Positions 1 to 5,019 of a DNA stretch of 5,019 nucleotides are shown piece after piece (position 1 is the first letter of the stretch; each line of letters opens with the position of its first letter). A model generated the notes under the pieces. That model was not told the DNA's origin. It ran no database searches and saw nothing but the letters and a program-made list of their open reading frames with translations. The position numbers and the translations under genes were made by a program. Source of the DNA: Cryomorphaceae bacterium (GTDB lineage Bacteria; Bacteroidota; Bacteroidia; Flavobacteriales; Schleiferiaceae); assembly GCA_013911625.1 (NCBI GenBank), contig JACESW010000107.1:1-5019 (forward strand), in the 5' to 3' direction.

Positions 1-927
1 TTTTCCTTCTTTCCAAGCGGTAAAGAGCTTCGGATCAAATACCTTGCACTTATCGATATCTGTGTAGGCTCTATTAATGGGCAGAAATTCGTATTCCCAT
101 TCGCTTTCAAACTTTTGAATGAAGTGTGCTTGCCATCTCAATCGATCGGCGAATGCACGGATATTGCGCTTGGAACCGGGGATATCTGTTACTTCCATAA
201 TTTGGACCAATTGTCGCACGCTGACGTTTCCCCATGCAAGATGCGGTGAAATTCTGCTGCACCCTTTACGAGATTCTTGGAGTTTAGAGATGCTATAAGC
301 GTATCGAGAAATTCGTTTAGTTAAAAAGCTTCTAATAATACTGTGGGCGCGACGTTCGCCTCCGCGTTGGAAAAACGGGTGTTCCTCGAATACGGTAGGC
401 ATGAACTCGGCAAATTCAGGTGCGGGTAGTGCACACTCGCTTACCTGTTTTAAGTCAATCTTAATCAGAGGTTGGGCCGCATCATAGTGCCATTTTTTGA
501 CCCAATCTCTTCGGTTTCTGAGGCCGCGTCGAACGCCGTTGGCATCAGATTCAAGCCATGGAATCCCTTGTGATTTCAGGAGATTTCGGACAGCTATATC
601 ACGGTCAAAAGTGTGTTTAATGCCGGTTTCCTTGTGACTAAAGACTCGAACGATATCATAATTCGCCGTGAGCTTTTTGAAAAAATCAAGGGCTTCGCTA
701 CGAATAAAATGAACTGAGCCACTGCCAGCTTGCTGATTAAGATCTTCAATGGAGTCCGCAATAAATCTCAGGTGTCTTTCGTCGTATTGCTGCAACTCAA
801 ACAGCGAAGGTTCGTACAAGGCAAAATACAGCGTAGGTAGATTACCTTGAATACTGTCTGATACGGGCTTATTATCAAACCACCGCAGATCTCGCTTGAA
901 CCAGACAAGTTGAATTTTCTGTCGCAT
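1..927 (-). CDS. Photolyase/cryptochrome family flavoprotein (C-terminus cut by window edge)
   Basis: The first 309 codons are open from ATG (927-925) to the window edge with no stop; the FAD-site C-terminus lies outside. The N-terminal photolyase alpha/beta domain opens with VWFKRDLRWFDN (residues 8-19), the family signature. HKETG (98-102) and RD (109-110) match the conserved 'ETG...RD.AV' region. The start of the helical FAD-binding domain is visible: GGE (189-191), the SRISPHLAWGNVS segment (224-236; family form 'S.LSP.L.fG.is'), RLRWQAHF (262-269), and FTAWKEGK (302-309), where 'TG.P.vDA' would normally follow. The family uses blue light and FAD to repair pyrimidine dimers or to signal. 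NGVRRGLRNRRDW (130-142) and the RLRWQAHF form differ from what I recall of E. coli PhrB, so this may be a separate subfamily; repair versus signalling cannot be decided here. The start is firm: the ATG overlaps the upstream stop as TGATG, which implies translational coupling. Confidence 0.93.
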   Translation of the reverse strand, partial: MRQKIQLVWFKRDLRWFDNKPVSDSIQGNLPTLYFALYEPSLFELQQYDERHLRFIADSIEDLNQQAGSGSVHFIRSEALDFFKKLTANYDIVRVFSHKETGIKHTFDRDIAVRNLLKSQGIPWLESDANGVRRGLRNRRDWVKKWHYDAAQPLIKIDLKQVSECALPAPEFAEFMPTVFEEHPFFQRGGERRAHSIIRSFLTKRISRYAYSISKLQESRKGCSRISPHLAWGNVSVRQLVQIMEVTDIPGSKRNIRAFADRLRWQAHFIQKFESEWEYEFLPINRAYTDIDKCKVFDPKLFTAWKEGK

Positions 928-1553
928 CAGAATCCGTATTTAGCAGCACTAGGGTAGGGCAGCTTGACGGTTTTTTCTGTGGAAGCGTATTGGCGTAGTC
1001 CGACGGCTAGAGTAGGGGGTGTGAGAAAAGAAATCTGTCCCTCTTCATCGATTTTCAATGCTGCTCCTGTCGCAATACTCTTGATTTGACCAATGGTATA
1101 TATGCAGCCATTATTAAGCGTAAAACGCTCTACAAATTCAAGGGATATAGCATATAAGTAGTCCTTGGGTAGGGGATGAGGACAACCTTCCACAGGGCTA
1201 GTAGCTACTTCGAGCACATCGAGTTCAAAAGTGCCTTCTGGTGCATTCATGCTCACCTCATGTACCACATTTACCTGATTGAAGGGCATACAGACTAGAG
1301 TCAGTGGGCTGCCGCTCAAGAAATTTTGTAGCGTATGACGCTTTCCATTATCCGGTCGAAATAAAATGCTCATCTGCGCTGGATGGGCACCTACGTGGGT
1401 AACGTTAGACAACGTAGAGGCGTTTAAACGCCCATCGCTATCGGCAGTAATTCCGATAAACGCGGTTCGGACTCCAGACAAACTATTGATAAGCGTGGTG
1501 CGTGCTTGACGCTCCATGTTATCTAAGGAAGTACTGTCTAGGAGGGTTGACAT
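927..1553 (-). CDS. Flavin reductase-like split-barrel protein (putative FMN-binding)
   Basis: This 208-residue protein resembles the flavin reductase-like, FMN-binding split-barrel family. Family-like segments run in order: LINSLSGVRTAFIGI (21-35, first barrel strands), LNASTLSNVTHVGAHP (43-58, the flavin-phosphate-binding loop region), ILFRPDNGKRHTLQN (63-77), IYTIGQIKSI (151-160), and a C-terminal GLRQYASTEKTVKLPYPSA (185-203) like the 'GLd.Y......l.Y..P' ending. Relatives bind FMN or FAD and transfer electrons from NAD(P)H, or act as flavin-binding partners; the true substrate is unknown. There is no signal peptide or membrane segment, so it is probably cytoplasmic. Its ATG lies 1 nt after the SDR stop (TAATATG) and its TGA overlaps the photolyase ATG, so it is the middle gene of a three-gene operon. 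A second in-frame Met at residue 13 (1516-1514) is a possible start, but the tight junction favours the first. Family assignment is good; the exact reaction is open. Confidence 0.85.
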   Translation of the reverse strand: MSTLLDSTSLDNMERQARTTLINSLSGVRTAFIGITADSDGRLNASTLSNVTHVGAHPAQMSILFRPDNGKRHTLQNFLSGSPLTLVCMPFNQVNVVHEVSMNAPEGTFELDVLEVATSPVEGCPHPLPKDYLYAISLEFVERFTLNNGCIYTIGQIKSIATGAALKIDEEGQISFLTPPTLAVGLRQYASTEKTVKLPYPSAAKYGF

Positions 1554-1554
1554 A

Positions 1555-2241
1555 TTAAAGTACGCTTTGGCCGCCGTCGATATGTATGATTTGTCCAGTC
1601 ATCCAAGAGCTCTTGTCGCTTAGCAGAAAGGCCGTCATTTCAGCAATATCATTGGCCTCTCCAACACGTTTCATCGGATTGTTATTGCCCATGGCTTCCT
1701 TCTTCTCTGGAGTACTCAATAGTTTACCGGCCAAGGGGGTGTCTGTCAGTGAGGGAGCGATACAATTGATTCGTGCCTTCGGTGCCCATTCACTTGCAAT
1801 AGCTCTCGTCAATCCTTCAATAGCGCCCTTTGAAGCACTTACTGTGGCATGAAAAGGCATTCCACGTTGTACAGCAACCGTAGAGTAGAGCACTACTGAA
1901 GGGATGCTGTTTGCATTGAAGTTTTTATACGCGGCTTGAAGTGCTTTGACAGCACCCATGACTTGCAATTGGAAATCAGCTTCAAATACCTCGGGTTTGA
2001 GTCCGCGGAAGGGTTTTAAGTTGATGGACCCTACGCTGTATACCAGACCGTCAATGTCCTCGGGCATTTGATCTTCCCAAGAATCCTCAAGGACATCAAA
2101 TTCTTCCCATTCTATGGTATGTGCAGGCCCTTCGTAAGGTGTTCTGCTAAATACTGTGACTTGGTGACCTTCTGCGGCGAGCAGCTCTGCGGTTTCTTTT
2201 CCAATGCCTTTGCTTCCGCCAACGATTACGTATTTCTTCAT
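1555..2241 (-). CDS. SDR-family oxidoreductase lacking the canonical catalytic Tyr
   Basis: This 228-residue protein has a complete Rossmann-fold short-chain dehydrogenase/reductase layout. It shows the cofactor motif VGGSKGIGK (7-15; GxxxGxG form), an acidic DV pair after strand 3 (49-50), LVYSVGSIN (66-74) in place of the usual NNAG segment, the Ser region LYSTVAV (118-124, likely Ser120), INCIAPSLTDTPLA (158-171; classic 'N.i.PG...T' region with Ser for Gly), and a C-terminal MTGQIIHIDGG (214-224). The YxxxK site is altered: it reads VSASK (134-138), so the general-acid Tyr is Val134 (GTA, 1842-1840) while Lys138 remains. I recall related SDRs beside photolyases with the same change, so it is probably a subfamily trait rather than a broken gene, but I cannot verify that here. 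It is the first gene of the SDR-flavin reductase-photolyase operon. The substrate is unknown; it may bind NAD(P) without ordinary SDR chemistry. Confidence 0.92.
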   Translation of the reverse strand: MKKYVIVGGSKGIGKETAELLAAEGHQVTVFSRTPYEGPAHTIEWEEFDVLEDSWEDQMPEDIDGLVYSVGSINLKPFRGLKPEVFEADFQLQVMGAVKALQAAYKNFNANSIPSVVLYSTVAVQRGMPFHATVSASKGAIEGLTRAIASEWAPKARINCIAPSLTDTPLAGKLLSTPEKKEAMGNNNPMKRVGEANDIAEMTAFLLSDKSSWMTGQIIHIDGGQSVL

Positions 2242-2347
2242 TTTTAGTCTAATGTTCTAAGATTCTAAACGCATTTTCAGCAGTGCGGTTCAGTTATTCT
2301 ACTAAAATTGGCTGCTTGTGCGTAATTTGAGAGCATAACTTCTGGCC
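2242..2347. promoter_or_regulatory. Divergent intergenic region with promoters for the SDR operon and hutH
   Basis: These 106 bp separate the starts of two divergent transcription units, so both promoters should lie here or just inside the flanking genes. I could not find a convincing Bacteroidota promoter (TTTG, 17-19 bp, TAnnTTTG) on either strand. The closest on the plus strand is TAATTTG (2323-2329), one base short of consensus and without a properly spaced upstream TTTG. Neither start has a good Shine-Dalgarno sequence, which is common in this phylum. The SDR-proximal third carries a short 8-bp-period repeat, listed separately. The promoter role is inferred from gene orientation. Confidence 0.5.
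2248..2270. repeat. Three TCTAA boxes at exact 8-bp spacing in the SDR leader
   Basis: TCTAA occurs at 2248-2252, 2256-2260 and 2264-2268, each 8 bp from the next; the second and third extend to TTCTAA. Read towards the SDR gene they are TTAGA boxes, the nearest ending about 6 bp before its ATG. The spacing is seen directly. The role is unknown: a binding site in the leader or promoter is possible, but an array this short and AT-rich could be chance. Confidence 0.4.
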
Positions 2348-3865
2348 ATGACACAAAATATCATTCTAGGGGCTTCTCCCTTGACCTATTCAGAGTATGA
2401 ATCCATTGCGAAAGGCAATGCTACAATTGCCTTGGATGCTGCGGCTGCTGACCGTATTAGAAACTCACGATCCTTCTTAGAGGAACGCACTAAAACACGC
2501 AAAACACCGATATACGGTGTCAATACAGGCTTTGGAGCATTGTGTAACGTAGTGGTAGACAATGACGATTTAGGCAGGTTACAAACCAATTTGGTACGTT
2601 CACACGCTTGTGGTGCTGGTGCTGCGGTAGGACAGCATATTGTTCGATTGATGATGGCCTTAAAGGTTCAGAGTTTTGCGGTTGGCGTTAGTGGTATTCG
2701 CCTGGAAGTTGTTGAGCAGATCATCGCCATGTATAATAGCGGTGCTGTGCCAGTAATTTATGAGTTGGGTTCCTTGGGTGCTTCCGGCGATTTAGCGCCA
2801 CTTGCCCACATGTCCTTGCCGTTATTGGGGGAAGGTGAGGTGTATTTGAATGATGAAAGAATACCTACCTCAAAAGCGTTGCAGGTACTAGGAAATAGCG
2901 CTTGGAGACGGCTTGAGCTGGCTTCAAAAGAAGGATTAGCCTTGTTGAACGGGACACAGTTTATGTCGGCACACGGTATTCACGCGCTCATTCAGGCGCG
3001 TAGAATTGACTATTTAGCAGATCAATTGGCTGCCTTATCGACCTTGGCATACGACGGTAGGATAGAGCCTTTTACACCAGGAGTGCACTTGACTAGACCG
3101 CATCGGGGCCAGTTGCTTACGGCGGAGCGAATGCTACAGTGGCTAGAACCTTGCGACGCAATGCATCGAGAAAAGGAGCATGTACAAGATCCGTATTCGT
3201 TCCGTTGTGTACCTCAAGTACATGGTGCTTCGAAAGGAGCCTTGAAACACATGATGGATGTTTTTGAAGTTGAAGTAAATGCAGCAACTGATAATCCAGT
3301 TGTTCTCAGCGAGGAAGGACGTGTTATTAGTGCAGGTAATTTTCACGGTCAGCCATTGGCTTTAGCATTGGACTATGGAGCAATTGCCATACACGAGTAT
3401 GGAAGTATATCCGAGCGAAGAACCTATCAACTCATATCTGGGCGCAGGGGATTGCCGCCATTCCTAGTCAAGAACCCTGGCATAAATTCAGGTCTAATGA
3501 TTGCTCAATACACAGCGGCAAGTATGGTCAGTCAAAACAAACAGTTCTGTACGCCGGCTTCAGCGGATAGTATTGAAAGTTCCAATGGCCAAGAAGACCA
3601 TGTAAGTATGGGGGCAAATGCCGCAACGAAATTACTGAAGGTGGTGGATAATGTTTACGGTATTCTTGGGGTTGAATTGTTGAATGCGGTTCAGGCCCTG
3701 TGGCTCAGAGGTGAGGAAATTCAAGGACCTCTTGGTGAACTCTACCATGAGTTCATAACCGAAAGTCCGGCTATTGAGGAGGATATATACTTGCATGAGC
3801 GGATGGAATTGGCCAAAAACTTCCTAAAGAATCGTGCGCTTGATGAAGGTGCTTTACTTTTGTAG
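2348..3865 (+). CDS. hutH: Histidine ammonia-lyase (histidase)
   Basis: This full-length 505-residue MIO-type aromatic amino acid lyase deaminates L-histidine to trans-urocanate and ammonia in the cytoplasm, the first step of histidine use. The Ala145-Ser146-Gly147 triad within GSLGASGDLAP (141-151; codons at 2780-2788) forms the MIO electrophile. Other family residues are present: YGVNTGFG (56-63) with the catalytic Tyr, NGTQ (201-204), QDPYSFRCVPQVHG (280-293), NFHGQP (331-336) and the NGQEDHVSMG block (413-422). The substrate-selectivity pair is Ser85-His86 in RSHACG (84-89), as in histidases, rather than the HL of tyrosine or FL of phenylalanine lyases; this argues against a coumarate- or flexirubin-pathway role. 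No hutU, hutI or hutG is adjacent. It ends in two tandem TAG codons (3863-3868). A DUF493 gene follows after 15 bp, probably on the same transcript. The start is the first plausible ATG and matches family length. Confidence 0.96.
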   Translation: MTQNIILGASPLTYSEYESIAKGNATIALDAAAADRIRNSRSFLEERTKTRKTPIYGVNTGFGALCNVVVDNDDLGRLQTNLVRSHACGAGAAVGQHIVRLMMALKVQSFAVGVSGIRLEVVEQIIAMYNSGAVPVIYELGSLGASGDLAPLAHMSLPLLGEGEVYLNDERIPTSKALQVLGNSAWRRLELASKEGLALLNGTQFMSAHGIHALIQARRIDYLADQLAALSTLAYDGRIEPFTPGVHLTRPHRGQLLTAERMLQWLEPCDAMHREKEHVQDPYSFRCVPQVHGASKGALKHMMDVFEVEVNAATDNPVVLSEEGRVISAGNFHGQPLALALDYGAIAIHEYGSISERRTYQLISGRRGLPPFLVKNPGINSGLMIAQYTAASMVSQNKQFCTPASADSIESSNGQEDHVSMGANAATKLLKVVDNVYGILGVELLNAVQALWLRGEEIQGPLGELYHEFITESPAIEEDIYLHERMELAKNFLKNRALDEGALLL

Positions 3866-3880
3866 TAGAATTTCATCCCT

Positions 3881-4153
3881 ATGAGTCAAGATCCTTGGAA
3901 AGGCCTGCGTGAGAAATTGGAGGAGCGCAACTGGCCGGCAGTATATCTCTTTAAATTTATTGTACCCGCAGATAATCAAAAGGTAGCACAAACTGAGGGC
4001 CTGTTTGATAGTAAGACGGCTCAGATTGAGCTGCGTAAGAGTAAAACCGGGAAGTTTGTTTCGATCAGTGCGAAAGAAATGATGATGGACGTGGACTCCG
4101 TTATCCAGCGCTACGAAGAGGCAGTCAAAATACCAGGTTTAATGGCGCTATAA
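3881..4153 (+). CDS. DUF493 family protein (YbeD-like small ferredoxin-fold protein)
   Basis: This 90-residue cytoplasmic protein resembles the DUF493 family. Characteristic parts are the aromatic-rich N-terminal strand NWPAVYLFKFIVPAD (18-32), a basic central segment RKSKTGKFVSISAKEMM (52-68) covering the middle strands, and the C-terminal helix VDSVIQRYEEAVKIPGLMAL (71-90), whose end matches the family's usual '...i.gv..L'. E. coli YbeD, the best-known member, has a ferredoxin-like fold resembling small regulatory (ACT-like) domains; no biochemical role is firmly assigned. Length is normal and no signal peptide is visible. It lies 15 bp downstream of hutH in the same direction, so it is probably co-transcribed; whether that reflects function is unknown. 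Its stop is 1 bp from the stop of the convergent DUF2400 gene. Confidence 0.85.
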   Translation: MSQDPWKGLREKLEERNWPAVYLFKFIVPADNQKVAQTEGLFDSKTAQIELRKSKTGKFVSISAKEMMMDVDSVIQRYEEAVKIPGLMAL

Positions 4154-4154
4154 G

Positions 4155-4928
4155 CTATTTCCAACCTTCATATACCCCCAGTCCAAAGAGGGCGTAATCT
4201 ATTCTCGCAGGGTCGTTGGGTTCGATTTTACGAACTGCATGATCAAGCTCTCGTACTGCTTTCCAGTCGCTTTGCTTTCGCTTTAGAAGTCCAAGGCTGC
4301 GTGCCACTCGGCCACTGTGCACATCAAGGGGAAGCGACAATAACGCAGGGTTTATATCCCAAATTCCGAAATCAATCCCTTCCTTGGCACTTCGGGTCAT
4401 CCAGCGTGAATACATGGTGATGCGTTTACAAGCGCTCCCTTTCACAGGGTCACCAAAGTGTTTAGCCGCCCGATTAGGTAAGCCGTTTTTTAGTAAATAT
4501 CCCTTAAAGGCAGTATACGCGGCTCCTAAATGTTCTTGACTATCAAGTTGCTGTCCGAAGAAATCCCCAATATTATGGTACTCTGAATACAACACTTTCA
4601 GTGCACTGACTAGACCCTTTATATCCTCTGCTTGAAAGGTACGGTGCACGAAACCGTTGAAAGCTTCAAGATCTTTCCTGCTGGCATTTTTGACGAAATC
4701 TGCCGGTGCATTATCCATGCGTTGGATGAGATCTTCACTTTTGGCAATGATGGTCTTGCGTTGTCCCCAAGCCAATGTCGCCGCAAGTAGTCCACTGATT
4801 TCTACGTCGTCGTTTTGATTGAATCGATGGGGGATAAGAATGGGGTCTTCTTCAATGAAGCTTTTTCGAGCATAGAGGTCAGCTTTTTCCAGAAGGAAAT
4901 CACGTAGTTCACTCTTCTTAAGTTCCAT
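4155..4928 (-). CDS. TIGR02757 / DUF2400 family protein, possible HhH-glycosylase-like fold
   Basis: This 257-residue protein matches the Bacteroidota-rich TIGR02757 (DUF2400) family at full length. Family signatures are EDPILIPHRF (27-36) with DDVEISGLLAATLAWGQRK (40-58), KRITMYSRWMTRS (168-180), DFGIWDINPALLSLPLDVHS (186-205), GRVARSLGLLKRK (206-218) and a C-terminal DPARIDYALFGLG (239-251). No function is established. LPLDVHSGRVARSLGLL (199-215) resembles the region around the catalytic Asp of HhH-GPD DNA glycosylases such as endonuclease III ('VDTH..RV'), with Asp202 (codon 4325-4323) in the equivalent place. A DNA-repair-like fold is therefore plausible, but this is an inference from one motif. 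The ATG abuts the stop of an upstream ABC transporter ATPase (TAAATG), so the two are probably translationally coupled. The protein appears cytoplasmic, with no membrane segment. Confidence 0.9.
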   Translation of the reverse strand: MELKKSELRDFLLEKADLYARKSFIEEDPILIPHRFNQNDDVEISGLLAATLAWGQRKTIIAKSEDLIQRMDNAPADFVKNASRKDLEAFNGFVHRTFQAEDIKGLVSALKVLYSEYHNIGDFFGQQLDSQEHLGAAYTAFKGYLLKNGLPNRAAKHFGDPVKGSACKRITMYSRWMTRSAKEGIDFGIWDINPALLSLPLDVHSGRVARSLGLLKRKQSDWKAVRELDHAVRKIEPNDPARIDYALFGLGVYEGWK

Positions 4929-5019
4929 TTACTCTCTGAGTTTACCGTCTGTCATAGACCATTTTGTAGCACCCAGAGCGGCCAGTTCTTTGTTGTGAGT
5001 TACCACCACGATGGTTTGT
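4929..5019 (-). CDS. ABC transporter ATP-binding protein, C-terminal 29 residues (LolD/MacB-like)
   Basis: Only the last 29 codons and the TAA stop (4931-4929) are in the window; the rest continues past the right edge. The visible peptide starts QTIVVVTHNKELAALG. It contains the beta strand and H-loop (switch) His of ABC ATPases (His codon 4997-4995), and ends with MTDGKLRE, the usual 'm.DGkl' strand-turn near the end of the nucleotide-binding domain. The 'THN.ELA' wording and the immediate end after 'DGKL' fit the LolD/MacB/FtsE-type subfamily, whose members power lipoprotein release or mechanotransmission across the inner membrane; a fragment this short cannot fix the subfamily. The stop directly abuts the ATG of the DUF2400 gene. 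Walker A, Walker B and signature motifs are not visible. Confidence 0.85.
   Translation of the reverse strand, partial: QTIVVVTHNKELAALGATKWSMTDGKLRE

Noticed and set aside
1586..1852. Plus-strand open frame of 88 codons inside the SDR gene
   Set aside because: It is fully antisense to a gene with clear SDR motifs, and its translation resembles no family.
2323..2329. TAATTTG as a Bacteroidota -7 promoter element for hutH
   Set aside because: It is one base short of TAnnTTTG, and no TTTG sits 17-19 bp upstream; the nearest TTG (2308-2310) is only 12 bp away.
2386..2589. Minus-strand 67-codon open frame inside hutH
   Set aside because: It lies opposite conserved histidase sequence including the YGVNTGFG motif, and has no recognisable product.
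3143..3346. Minus-strand 67-codon open frame inside hutH, Cys- and aromatic-rich
   Set aside because: It is antisense to conserved active-site sequence of histidase; its odd composition is what reverse reading of that region produces.
2348..3865. Tyrosine or phenylalanine ammonia-lyase (for example in flexirubin synthesis)
   Set aside because: The selectivity pair is Ser85-His86, typical of histidases, and no polyene pigment genes are nearby.
3863..3880. Terminator between hutH and the DUF493 gene
   Set aside because: The 15-bp gap contains no inverted repeat or T-run, and same-strand spacing favours read-through.

Overview
The window looks like part of a Bacteroidota chromosome, most likely a marine Flavobacteriales-type bacterium. 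The evidence is the gene content (a TIGR02757/DUF2400 protein directly behind an ABC ATPase, a short DUF493 protein, a stand-alone HutH), a moderate GC content, starts with no clear Shine-Dalgarno sequence, and very tight gene packing. The lineage is inferred from protein character and layout, not from a marker gene.

Layout. From 2241 down to 1, on the minus strand, three tightly packed genes are read in the order: SDR-family oxidoreductase, split-barrel flavin reductase-like protein, and a photolyase/cryptochrome that runs off the left edge. The junctions are TAA-T-ATG and an overlapping TGATG, so this is almost certainly one operon. A 106-bp divergent intergenic region (2242-2347) separates it from a plus-strand pair: histidine ammonia-lyase (hutH) and, 15 bp downstream, a DUF493 protein. 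That pair converges, with only 1 bp between stop codons, on a minus-strand pair entering from the right edge: the last 29 residues of an ABC transporter ATPase, then a TIGR02757/DUF2400 protein whose ATG directly follows the ATPase stop. There is no gene-free stretch over about 110 bp, and I see no RNA gene, mobile element or CRISPR array.

How the genes work together. The left operon is the most interesting part. It joins a flavin-dependent blue-light protein of a non-E. coli-like type, a predicted flavin-binding protein, and an SDR that has kept its nucleotide-binding motif but lost the usual catalytic tyrosine. A shared light or flavin-redox function is plausible but unproven. HutH would deaminate histidine to urocanate, although no other hut gene is visible. 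DUF493, the ABC ATPase and DUF2400 look like ordinary core genes. Nothing suggests recent horizontal transfer.
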